Positions 36,901 through 48,869 of a stretch of DNA of 64,000 nucleotides are shown piece by piece. The notes beneath the pieces were generated by a model. It saw only the letters and a program-made list of their open reading frames with translations. It was not told the DNA's origin and did not search any database. The stretch comes from Nautilus pompilius (taxonomy: Eukaryota; Mollusca; Cephalopoda; Nautilida; Nautilidae), in NCBI GenBank assembly GCA_018389105.1, contig JACATO010002730.1:1842501-1906500 (forward strand). Direction: 5' to 3'. Position numbers and translations under genes: made by a program. Every line of letters begins with the position of its first letter. Within the stretch, counting starts at the first letter, position 1.

Positions 36901-38025
36901 AATTATTTGTATATAAATAAATACAGAAATATTTTTTTTATATGACAATTTATTAGAAAATGAATATTCTAACAGCCGCTTGTCACAGACAAAAACAATA
37001 ACATACATGTAAAGAAAATCAATGATTAAAAGAAACAGTTCCAAAATGACAACTCTCTATAGTAATAAGTCGGAAAATGAAAACAGATTTTATTAAAACT
37101 ATACAATAAATGTTGCTTGCTAAAAGATGTCAATTGTAACCTCACGATTAAAGAACCATGAATTCCAAACAAACCAAGCAGCAACAGGCCAGCTTTACTG
37201 ATTTGGAGAAAAAATAATTGCCTAGACAATCATTGCTATTCTTTATAAAAGACAGATTTCCAGTGCTGATTAAACATATCAACCTAAACCGATATGACTA
37301 TATTTTAACATGTTAAACTTTTAATTCATACAAAATTATTAAAAATAAAATTAAAAACTAAGAATTAGTGACTGGGTTCTAAATCCTGTCTTGAAAAATT
37401 TGTAAAAAAAAAATATTTTACAAGTTATTTAGTTGCACAAACATAATGTTTTATCTACTTTTGTTGGCTGAAAGAAGTGTTTAATTTTACACACATTGGT
37501 TTCTACTATTTTATTTAAATGAATACAGCATAAAGTACATATACAGTATACTTTAATTTCTTATCGGACAATTGCATCTTAAAGAATTATCGAACAAAAA
37601 CTAGCTTCTTACATCTGGAATTAAAATTCTTCGCGATCCTCTACTTGTAAAAGAAAATTGCACATTTGTTTCAATTCTAATTCGATAAGAATTTATAGAT
37701 AATCTAACTTCTCAAGCAGATTAGTTTTGTCTTGTGTTCGTGAATGTGCCCATTTGTTAAGCTTTAATTGCACAAAAGGAAATTTGCTCCAGGAAAAATA
37801 TCATCTTTGCAGCATAATTTGGATTTACATGCCTCCACGAAACTGTTTCATTTTATTTTGTTTTGAACTAAAACGGTATTCAGAAATTATTTTGTACGCT
37901 ACACACTAAATACTATTTATGTATACGTACATATTTATTAGGTAAAATTATGGCATTTATCATCTTATTTTCAGAAACAAATTATTTTGTAATGTTAAAA
38001 CAAAAGTAATAGTACCATGGTTTTA
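30937..38025. other. AT-rich DNA without recognisable features
   Basis: Only short chance ORFs are seen (up to about 95 codons at 35408-35695, minus, no motif). No RNA gene or transposon was recognised. Confidence 0.45.
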
Positions 38026-38082
38026 CATTATTATTTATTATTATTATATTATTATTATTATTTATTATTATTATTATTATTA

Positions 38083-38174
<92 letters not shown>
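38026..38174. repeat. Compound microsatellite (ATT)n then (AGT)n
   Basis: About 92 bases of ATT units with small interruptions pass directly into about 58 bases of pure AGT units. Confidence 0.97.
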
Positions 38175-41100
38175 TAATCAACATTACTATTTCGTTGATT
38201 AACCACTTGAGAACAAATAACATGCATAAAGCGTCTATTCTCCTGAATACATGCCTAGCCGGTAACTGTAATCGAATTATCACTAGGTGAGGCAACGTTG
38301 ATGATAGCATGTTATTTAAAATATCAATCCATAGATAATCCCAAAAGGATAATATCTAGTTGATAGCTTTTGGGTGAACACACCACTTAACCCCTCCCCT
38401 TATGTCATTTGATGGATGCTTTGTGACCGTGCACCAGGACTGTCGCAAACGTTTTAAATCTGCATTTTCTTGTAGACATAAATGACCAACATTACGTTTA
38501 AGGTATGAACAGCGCAAGAAATTAGCTGATGGAGAATCATATTAGGGAGCCACTGTTTGAACTCCAACGGTCAGTACTATGGGTACTACCATCTGATGTT
38601 ACAGTCAATTAGATTTTTGTGCTGAAATTTTATAAACCAGATTATTCTCAATACTAACTCAACATAATGAGTCAACACACACTCTCTCTCTCCCCATAAA
38701 TGGAGCAGTACAAGATGGTTTTAGGTTCAGATGGCACAAGAAGATAAATAAAATAGTACTATCAGCCGGAATTATCTGTAGCATCTACCGTCTCTGAAGA
38801 AAGCAGGAAAAACTTATCTAGAGCTAAAATTGCTTATACAGCTATATTAAAGAGGTTTCACATTTTTATCGAATTGGGTACCAGAACAAGTTGATTTATC
38901 AGGAAATAAAAATTATTTTAATAAATTAGAATTAAAAAATGTGCGAAGAGATCATCATAATTTACCAAATGCAACGTGACTTAAACTGCCGAACACTAAT
39001 TGGAAGAATGTTGACAATACATCCACGTGAAATAAAATTTTTGAGGAAGAACTAAGAAGATGCTTTTAAAAAATATTAAACCAACAAAACAGCTTCTAAA
39101 GTTAAATCGCTTTCTCTTTTGAAGACCAAGGGAATAATACTCCAAAACGTCGGTGCTTTATCAGGAAAGCCACAAAGCAAAAACAAATGATGCTTTATTC
39201 TTAAAACCGTTTACATGTGATTAGTAGTAAATTTAATTAGAGTTAAGATGTTTCTATTAACTAGAGAGATATCAACTATACAAACGATAATAATAGCAAT
39301 GCATATATGTTTCGGAAGATGCGTTGGTGCGGCGGTTTATTGACTAGACTGTTAAAGTTCAAGACGAGTTAAAATTTGGTATGAACCGGATCGGTTTGGT
39401 GTACCTGGCTAGCATGGATAATTCTTGGTTTCTTTCACCAGCCGGGTATGTGTTTTCTACGGGCACTCAAATTTCTTCCCAAATCTGTAAATGAAGAGTT
39501 CTAGAACCCAACTTTGCTTGTAGTATCGTACGCTAATAATTAGTGGCGAAGCTCACTAGGAATGTAAGCACACAATTTTTGATTTTGAAATCCGAGAGGG
39601 ATCGGAAACCCTCATAAGCAGGAAAGTGTACAATAATAAAAGTTTTCTTCATTACAGTTTTCTCTTTATTATGAATGGCGAAGTGTACATAGCATTTCGA
39701 TTTAATGGTGAAGAAGAAAATAAATTTTAACCGTAAAACATTACAGTTATGAAAACTATACATTTTTTATTCACAATTCACAAGCCTTACCAATGAAAGG
39801 ACATTTTTTCTTAAAACTACCATAAGGAATGGCGTATTCTTGAACAGTTTGTTAAAGTTAAGCAACAGAAATACAAACATCATGCAAACAATGCTTGATG
39901 TTCCCAACAAGATGTGGAGCTCTCCAAATTCTTTTGAAACATATAATTTTCTATATGCTCAGTTATAAGCTTACGATATATGTGTTGCTCATGGCAGCTA
40001 TTTATGGAATATTTGTGTTCAAGCAGTAATATTTGCTTATGTGTATAGAATCATTTTCTTTATGGAACAAAATCACCTTCTTATCCTCCATTCCTCCATT
40101 ATGTTTAGATAATTTTTAATCTCTAGTCGTGGATATACATTCTCAATCTTTACCTATTCGCCGTCCATGCTTTACTGTTTTTCTTACAGTCTGATTTGTG
40201 TACCTGTAATGAATTCCTCTTTCAACAAACATTCACTTTTAGGCACGACATTAATTCAAATAATTGTTCAGCTGGAACCAACTCACTTTTTTAGTATCCA
40301 ACACTTCATATTTTATGATTTTATTAATATTATGGTTTCCACATATTCACAAGAGCTTCCTTTCAGCTAGACTTTTATCAGAAAAATGCATTTTTGGGAC
40401 TTTCACTTAAGAAAATACTACATGTAATTTTGTTCTTACGCAAATTGTTTTTACAATTTTGGTTACTGTTTCTTTTTTTCGTTGATTTAGTCATTTCAGA
40501 TATCTTTTAACGCCTTCTGTTAGGTTTTCTTTCTAGTCAAGCCTTTATTTATATTCCTTACTGAGCATTGTGATTGTATCCTTGAAAATTCCATTTATGT
40601 GCAACATAATCATACTTAAAACTATTTATTAATATTCGTATTCACAATGTGTCCTTGCTGGATAAATATCGGCTTGGAGACAGGAATATAATATTTTAGT
40701 TAATATTAAGATTTATGATAGCAGTTAATGTTCGTTGCCAGTTTAATGAAATAGTCAAATTATATTACCTATTGCTAAACCATTTGATTATTATCAAACT
40801 AATTCTTATTATATGTTTCATGAAAATAATATAAAGTTTGAAAGTATATCTTTAGCTAAATTTGCATAGCAAAATCACTGCAAATAAATATTTATTTATC
40901 GTTTTAATTCTTTCATATTGTGTTCACGCATTTAATGTATCATATTATATGTGCATATAATTATCATTTACGCAGTTTCATTTATGTTATGCTAATAAAT
41001 TGCTGACTGTCTATTTTGTTTAGTCGATCCTAATTTTTTTAAAAAAAAATATTTATAGATTCTACTGAATGGTTTTGAATAAAAGCTCGAACACAAAATT

Positions 41101-44100
41101 TTCATCATTAAATTTGTTACAAAATATACAATAAATAAGTACCTAAAAATTATAAGACCTCTTTCTTTTATTAGATGGGTATGTAATCATTTAATTAAAA
41201 ATATAGCCCTTAGAACGTTAATCCATGGATATTCTTTATGTATTTCTTATTGAAATAAATCAAATTTTAGCTAATAATAAAAATCACTGTTTTGCATCTA
41301 TTTTAAATATATTTACATTTACACAGTATCCCCCGTCTAACAAATCTATTGCACAATAGAAGGCTATTTTAGAAGTCATACATTTATTAGTAGACGGAGA
41401 AAATAATGCAATACTCTTAAATTTCTTTACCTATGTCAAATGTATGCGCTTAATAATACTCACTTGACGTACATCCAATTAACAATAGCTGCATAAGTGG
41501 GATTGATTGTAACGTAATAGCGTATCTTGCAATCCAACTCCAACACATTATCTTCCAGTGCACTGTACACAAGCTGGTAGGTAGGTAGATAAATATCCCC
41601 AAAGTATCCTAATCCAGTTTTCAATATGTAAGTTGATCTTCACAAAAATTCTTTCCAATCTGATTTAGTTCAAATAGATATTGCATAGTCATATTCTGAA
41701 AATACAAATTTGAAAACTGTTAAACAATGTTCATAAATATCCTAACAGAAAAGTTATATTTATAAATTAATTGTAATGTATTTAGCATTATATATAATAT
41801 ATTACTTTAAGAATCTAAGAAATTAATTTCAAGAGTGGGTATAATATGAAAAGTAAAAAGAAATTATAGGTTTTATATAAAAAGAAAATTTAATTCAGTT
41901 CTGAAATATTTTTGGCGGTCTCAACTTAATCGTTGATCAATTTATGACTACCAACAGTTCGCAGTTTGAGACTTGAAACCACTGAAAGAAAATTCTACTG
42001 TAACAAATAAAAGAATTTGTATTTAAAAATAGTTTCTTTCATCAATAAGTCATATTCAAAATAATATATTTATTAAGTTTGAAAAGTAGATCTGGACTAA
42101 ATAGGTATTTGGAATGTCCACAAATAAAGTCTAAATTCTTTGGAAAAGTTATTTTTTACGAGATTAATTGCAAAGAATACAGAATTAGCGACGACAAGGT
42201 TGAGCGTGTTCTGATCAAATATATTAGTTATGTGTTTTTCAGAAATATCAGTATACACATTTTAAATGTATCATTATTCTCCTTCTAAATAATTTAATTA
42301 ATAGTGCTTTGCAATGGCTTCCATAAAATATATTTTAGATAAAATACTTACCATTTGAGAGGATCTGCAGAAACATGGCTTTCAGTAATTTTAAGAGTTT
42401 TAATACAGAAGCAATAATAGTATCAATTCATAAAAGTGTCATTTATTTTTAAAGATGTTAAAATAATCTTTTCAATTATCCGTCTCTTCAATGTATCATA
42501 TTAGTAGTTCGACTGTATGAAAGATTCAAAACAAAAATTAAAAAGCATGTTTTAGAAATATTCTAAAGTAGGATAATTAAATAAATATGAAACAACCTAT
42601 CGATATTCTTTCTTTCTTTTTAAACATCAAAAACGAAAATTTATTTTTATGCTGTTTAATAAAATTTGAATTTCCTTTTCTTTTGAAACATTTCTTTAGA
42701 TCAAAGCCTTTCGTAAGGATAAATAAGATGTTGTCTGAAAGGAATCAGTCATTTACTGATTAACATAAGAATTAAAATATTTCTAGCTGGTTTTGTATAA
42801 TCAGCTCAAAACATTCTGCGAATTTTTGTGGTGGCTTTAAAAAGTAAGGTAAGATCATTAAAAACAACAAGAAATATATAAAAAATATAAAAAATAATAT
42901 AAAGTCTTGGTCAATTGATAATTATCAGCATAGAGTACGAAATAATGAGCATAGTGCTTCATAAAAGAAAATTCAGTATTGTAAACAATTTCTCTGTTGA
43001 CATTAATCCTTGGTGCTATTTGCAACCGTGATTTTAATGTTCAAATAGTTTTCTTGCGAAAATGAACTTAATTGTGTTTTATTTTGCAGAATGTTCGCCT
43101 CTAATAAAATTTTACATCAGAGAAAGTTAAAAACGGCTAATCTGAGTACTTTTATTACGAAGCAATATAGCAAACAAATGTCAAGAATTGTCAGAAAAGA
43201 TATCTAATTGTCCAACTTGACGAAAATTTTAAGGTATGTTATACTAGTTTCGTGACAAGATTTGGGAAGAACATTATCTATTAGAGATGACAAAGAACGA
43301 TAGGATCAAAATCTTTCCAATAATAGCACATATTTTTGTGGGATAATTTATGCTTCTGTTAACCAAAATTTTACCTATAACATGTATGATAAAGCGCTGA
43401 TCTTTACGGATAAGTGTAGTCAACTTGCCTAGTAAAGAATTTAAATACTTGTTTAAAAAACGTCCGAAATTAATTCACAACGATCATGTTGTCCGTTAGT
43501 TATATAAACCCATTTGTTATGTAACATTTGATAAGACTTCCAAGAAATGTAAACTTTTCTTAAAAGCAAAATGCAAAAGTATTTTTCTTGTAATTCTGAC
43601 TCCGACGCCTTCAATGTTGAAAAGGTGTTTGTTTTTCCAACTTTTTAAAAATTGTGTTGAAAATCAAGGAAAAACGTTCTAGTAGTCTCGCTGCTAGATA
43701 GTGGATTGAATAAACTGACTATAACTAGTTAGTATTTTAATAAAACGTCAGATAGATGTTTTAAAACACAGAGGCTTCACAGTAGGTATTAAATTTAACT
43801 TCTTTAAAAAAGAGACTATCATATGTGCTAAATCTTATAAATACATATTTCTTTTGCTACATGGCATTATCTAACAAAGTTTGGCTTTCAAATGCAATTG
43901 CAGGCCCAATGAAAACTTTTTTCGCGGTCTACTGTCTTTTCCACATCAAATTTTATTAATGATTATGTATAAAATTATCATAGCATTTCTGAGTAGAACG
44001 TTAAACTTAATTTTGAAGTCAACTTAAGGAAAGTTGATTTCTGTAAATTTTGAAAGTAAAAGGATAATAGTATAGCCGAATGCAGGTTTTCGATTAGGAA

Positions 44101-44817
44101 AATGCGTATTGATTTTACATCCACAACAAAATACAAATAAGAAAGAAATAAAAAGGTAATTTTCAATACTAAATATTTTGAATTCATGATCTGAAAATTA
44201 TAATCCACATTTGTGAATGAAACATTAACTATTAGAAATATAAAGACATTTTCTAAAATTTAAATACTCACGCAGTTATTGCCGTGGACAAACGTTTTGC
44301 CTCGCTGTAGAAATAACAATAGCAAAGTGTCTTCAAATCTGAATCATAAAGAATGACGCTACATCGATGACCATTTCTAAATATCTGCTATTGTTTGAAT
44401 ACCTATAACAAAGTCACACTTGACGTCATGATTTATATAGTCTTTTCGAAAATAATCTGTTTACCCGCTAGATTTCAGATTGTCACATTTCACAATTTTG
44501 TTCACTTCAGCATGACGTATGTAAAAAAACTGCAATGCGGCAAGCACTTCAATACCTTAACGTAACGTTATTATGCAGATTCAGTGAGATTAAATCGAAA
44601 TTATCAAGCTAAATTATCAAACTATAAAGGTGATACACAATTTTTTGCCAAGAGTGAAGTTTAAAATTAAGGGAATTAAGAAAAGTCAAACTATCGAATC
44701 GGAAAACATATTAGTTATAGTATTGTATTTTTCCAAATCAAGAACAAATCTGAAGAAAGTAATAGATATTATACACTTGTTATCTTTTTACATGGAACCG
44801 TTATGTTTGCCATATTT
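38175..44817. other. AT-rich DNA without recognisable features
   Basis: No ORF above about 80 codons before 44630 and no motif recognised. The ORF at 44630-44944 runs into the LTR of the next element and is not a gene. Confidence 0.45.
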
Positions 44818-44998
44818 TGTCATGGTTTGTAGTAATGTTGTAAGCGACATTTGTGTTTTTGTGTTTGTTGTAAGCGACACGCACGATCGGATGATTATTC
44901 ATCATGGTGGTCGCTATTCCTTGTATGCTTCGATTTATATCTGAATAAACCCTCTAATTTGGGTAACATAGCCTGTGTGTTATAGTATAACTACAACA
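44818..44998 (+). repeat. 5' LTR of the second Gypsy element
   Basis: It begins TGTCATGG and ends CTACAACA. It holds an internal direct repeat (ttgtaagcgac twice, about 34 bases apart) and an AATAAA signal at about 44944. No clear primer site is visible after it. Confidence 0.92.
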
Positions 44999-45059
44999 AT
45001 TAGACGTAATTTTAATTCTATACTAGAATTATGGAAGTCTATTGCGACCAGAGCGTCTA

Positions 45060-45780
45060 GACAGACTCAAGTTCGAGTACGGTAGCAAAAGAATGGAGTC
45101 ACTGGTTGAAAACATTCGAAAATTTCATCGCCGTCCTTCCGTAAGAAGAATTAGATAAACTGAGCGTGCTGACAAATTTTGTGACTCCGAAGTTATATGA
45201 ACCTATATCTGAATCCTCCAGTTATGAAGAAACAATCTCTACATTAGCATCAATGTTTGTGAAACTTACTAACGAGTATTTACTCGTCATCTCCTTACTA
45301 CTCGTCGACAGCAGCCAGGTGAGTCCCTTGATGAATATTTTCAAGACCTACACATACCTGCTAAGGACTGTAACTTTAAATCTGTGACCGCTCAACAGCA
45401 TCGAGATGAAGCTATACGGGATGCCTTTATCAGTGTCCTACGCTCACCTGTAATTCGGTAGCGTTTGTTGGAAAACAAAATACTTGATATTAGTAACATG
45501 TTTGATCAAGCCAGAGCCTTAGATCCTGCTCAGAGAGATGTTGTGAATGATATTCAGTCGCTCTTGAGTCAATTACCAGTGTGTCGGCAGTACTTGAAAT
45601 TAAGCAAACTGAAAATACAGGAACTTTACCGGATTCGCAGTTGTCGGTTGCTGTTGGTCGATGTTTCTTTTCTGGATTAAACAGACATCCCCGGTCTCGT
45701 TGCCCAGCACGAGAAAAAATTTGCCACAAATGTAAGAAAGTTGGGCATTATGCTGGTGTATGTAAGGAGCGTCGAAATTC
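45060..45780 (+). pseudogene. gag region with zinc knuckle, second Gypsy element (fossil)
   Basis: A gag capsid-like segment reads SVLTNFVTPKLYEPI (about 45160), SSYEETISTLASMF (about 45217), RDEAIRDAFISVLRSPVI (about 45405) and LDISNMFDQARALDPAQRD (about 45482). These are typical of small Gypsy gag proteins. A zinc knuckle CHKCKKVGHYAGVC (about 45724-45765) closes it. It is broken. Confidence 0.85.
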
Positions 45781-45859
45781 AACTTCAGTTACTAGTCAGT
45801 CAACCTCCAGCTCTGCAATTCAACTAGCAATTACTTGCATAACTTCGGCTACTACACCT

Positions 45860-46215
45860 ACTGGGTTGCCACCTGCTGTCAACTCCATCTATATTAATGG
45901 CTTTATGTGCAAAGGACTGTTCGATAGTGGTGGCACTGATAGTTTTATACACCCAGATTTTGTGAAGGAACACTCATTTCAAGTATTTAATTATACAAAA
46001 AACAGTATCTATGGCTACATCCTCCCTTGCCTCGAAAAGAGATGGATATTGCAAAGTGCAAATTGAGATACAGGGTGTAGTATATAAAGACTTTGAGCTA
46101 TCAGTATTGCCTGGCCTGTGTTCTCATGTGATTTTAGGTCAAGATTTTCAAAGCCAACATAAAAGTGTGACAGTGAATTATGGTGGAAAACTCCCCCTCT
46201 TGTCGTATGTGGATT
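45860..46215 (+). pseudogene. Aspartic protease region, second Gypsy element (fossil)
   Basis: The active-site loop is visible as CKGLFDSGGTDSFIHPDF (about 45909-45962, DSG). It is followed by the flap region and LCSHVILGQDFQSQHKS (about 46118-46168, LGQDF) near its end. Domain boundaries are approximate. Confidence 0.85.
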
Positions 46216-46228
46216 AACTGCTTTAAAT

Positions 46229-47420
46229 GTGGAACCTCCCAGCTTATTTGCTAATCTCACAGCTGACTATCACCCCATAGCTGCTAAATCTCGTCGATAC
46301 AGTTCTGATGACCGTAAGTTCATAGATTGTGAGATTCAACGTCTACTGCGGGAAGGTATAATTGAACCTAGTAATTCTCCGTGGAGGGCACAAGTTGTTG
46401 TTAGTAAATCAGAAAACCACAGGAAACGCCTTGCAATTGATTATTCAGAAAATATAAAGAAATTTACAATTTTAGATGGTTATCCACTCCCACGTATTGA
46501 TGAAATCTTACACAAGATTGATCAACATAAAGTCTTCAGCACAATTGACCTGAGGAGTGCATATCATCAAGTGACTATTTGTGCTGAAGACAAACCCTAT
46601 ACTGCTTTCGAGGCTAGTAGAGCACTTTAACAGTTTACTCGAATTCCATTTGGAGATACTAATGGTGTAGCATGTTTCCAACGCATCATGGATACCTTCA
46701 TTAACGATAATAATCTTGATGGAACATATGCTTACTTAGACAATATAACGATTTGTGGGATGTCGCAAATGGAGCATGATTTTAATCTGAACAAATTTAG
46801 ATTGGCTTCAGAGAAAGTAGATATCACTTTCAATGAAGATAAAAGCAGCGTTTCAACAAAGAAACTGTATTTTGGGGTATGTGATTGAGAATGGTGAATT
46901 ACGACCTGATCCTGAATGTCTGAGACCACTTAAAGAATTGCCGATACCCAGTGATATGAAAACGCTTCGTCGTTGTTTTGGACTTTATGCATACTACTAT
47001 AACTGGATCTATAACTATTCAGAGAAAGTCCGCCCGCTTTTACTACCACAACCTTTAAATGTCAGATGAAGCACAAAGGGCATTACACTAATTAAGGATG
47101 AAATTATACAATCAGTACTACAGGCTATTGATGAAGATTTAGCATTTGAGGTCGAGACAGACGCATCAGACAATTCCATAGCAGCTACGTTAAACCAAGC
47201 TGGACGTCCCTAGCATCCTCCTCTATTACTCTCCAAGGATCGGAACGACACTATGCTGCTGTTGAAAAGGATTCCCTAGCTATCATAGAGTCAGTTCGAC
47301 ATTGGCGGCATTACTTAACTGGAAGGCACTTTACCATGAACACTGATCAGCGCTCTGTGAGCTACATGTTGACAAAACCAGGAAAAAGAAGATTAAGAAC
47401 GATAAGATCATGCGTTGGAG
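46229..47420 (+). pseudogene. Reverse transcriptase and RNase H, second Gypsy element (fossil)
   Basis: RT blocks are REGIIEPSNSPWRAQVVVS (about 46350), LDGYPLPRIDEILHKI (46473), FSTIDLRSAYHQVTI (46533), RIPFGDTNGVACFQRIMD, the catalytic-block region AYLDNITICG (about 46732) and LYFGV. The connection and RNase H follow with VETDASDNSIAATLNQAG (about 47154) and further stretches to about 47420. The domain is recognisable in several frames and broken. Confidence 0.88.
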
Positions 47421-47529
47421 GGCAGAATTTTCTTGTTTTGACAGTGTTTATCGTCCTTGCAAGGATACTGTCTCAGCTGATGTCCTTTCAAGGCCATATT
47501 GTGCTTCCCTTATTTCTAGTGAAGGTCAC

Positions 47530-48300
47530 TTGCAAAGTAATCATGAGTCATTATGTCACCCTGGAGTAACACGCATGCACCATTTTGTTAGGTCCTGGAA
47601 TCTTTCTTATTCTTTGGAAGTGGTAAGAAGGGTCACAAGAGTATGTAAAATCTGTGCAGAGCGCCAACCAAGGTTTTACAAACCGGAACAGGCCCATCTC
47701 ATTAAAGCTACCCAACCTTGCGAACGATTAAACGTAGATTTTAAAGGTTACCTTCCTACTAATAATAAGAACAGATTTTTAATTTGCATAGTAGATGAGT
47801 ATTCACGTTTCCCCTTTGCATTCCCTTGCCTTGACATATCTACATCAACAATTATTGCACGTCTTAATCAACTGTTTCACTTTTCGGCATGTCAGCTTCT
47901 GTTCACTCTAATCGTGGATTTACATTTTTTAGTAGAGAGCTAAGGAAATTTTTACCTCTAAAGGTATTGCAAGTAGCCGTACGACTTATATAACCCTGAA
48001 GGAAATGGGCAAATCGAACGCTATAATGGCATTATTTGGAAATCTATTTCAATGACTCTTCAATCTCGAGGCTTAAATGTTAAAAATTGGGAAATGGTTT
48101 TGCCTGATGTATTACACTCCATTCGCTCTTTGCTTTGTACGGCCACAAATACCACTCCTCATGAGAGTATGTTTAACTATTCCAGGCGATCCACAACTGG
48201 GGCTTTTATTCCATCATGCTTATGCATCCCTGGTTCTGTATTGCCAATGAGGCATGTCCGATACAATAAGATTTATCCACTTGTTGATGAGGTTCAACTA
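47530..48300 (+). pseudogene. Integrase region, second Gypsy element (fossil)
   Basis: The zinc domain shows LCHPGVTRMHHFVRSWN and VCKICAERQPRFYKP (about 47548-47690). The core shows CERLNVDFKGYLP (about 47720) and FLICIVDEYSRFPFAFP (about 47779). Downstream VLHSIRSLLCTATNTTPHE (about 48109) matches the core end. It lies after RNase H, the normal Ty3/Gypsy position. It is broken. Confidence 0.88.
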
Positions 48301-48672
48301 TTAGATGCTAATCCTCAATATGCACACATAGTCATCCAGACGGTCGTGAAACAACTGTATCGGTCAAACACCTGGCCCCAGCTGGTAGCGTACCAGCCCC
48401 CACACCTGTTGCGAATATCCCTACCGACAACTCTGGACATCCTTCTTTCGTGCCTACTCTGGAAAACTCTTTGTCATCCAATGTCCCTTCTAATGACAAA
48501 ATAGATTCTGTATCTGTTAAAAATACTGTACTTGAGCCACAAAGAGTAACTTCAGAACCTCCAGATGTGGATAGCTCGTCAACCTACAGTTCGCAGATCT
48601 GGGCGTACTCGCCGTGCCCCAGACCGTTTAGATCTTTAAGTTTAATTTTACTCCTCAGTGATTGTTCAGTTT

Positions 48673-48688
48673 TGAAGATAGGGGTGAA
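48673..48688 (+). other. Polypurine tract of the second Gypsy element
   Basis: Purine-rich gaagataggggtgaa directly precedes the 3' LTR. Confidence 0.65.
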
Positions 48689-48869
48689 TGTCATAATTTG
48701 TAGTAATTTTGTAAGTGACATTTGTGTTTTTGTGTTTGTTGTAAGCGACACGCTCGATCTGATGATTATTCATCATGGCGGTCGCTATTCCTTGTATGCT
48801 TCGATTTATATCTGAATAAACCCTCTAATTTGGGTAATACAGCCTATGTTTTATAGTAGAACTACAACA
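48689..48869 (+). repeat. 3' LTR of the second Gypsy element
   Basis: It is the same length as the 5' copy, with about 12 differences, mainly near the two ends. Confidence 0.92.

Larger units (their letters stand above)
44818..48869 (+). mobile_element. Second Ty3/Gypsy LTR retrotransposon, standard domain order; broken
   Basis: Direct LTRs of 181 bp (44818-44998 and 48689-48869) enclose gag, zinc knuckle, protease, RT, RNase H and integrase on the plus strand, 4052 bp in all. Flanks show tattt before and tatat after, a worn 5-bp duplication. The LTRs differ at about 12 of 181 sites by eye (about 93% identity), so it is older than the element at 1239-13293. The domain order is the ordinary Ty3/Gypsy one. 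It is a broken fossil with roughly ten breaks. Clade is unassigned; short LTRs and the gag type recall Mag-like elements. Confidence 0.93.

Noticed and set aside
37982-38310. ORFs rich in Thr/Asn or Leu/Ile
   Set aside because: They are translations of the ATT/AGT microsatellite.
44630-44944. 104-codon ORF ending inside the LTR
   Set aside because: Its second half is LTR sequence, and the same peptide ending recurs at 48689-48815 in the other LTR. It is a chance fusion.
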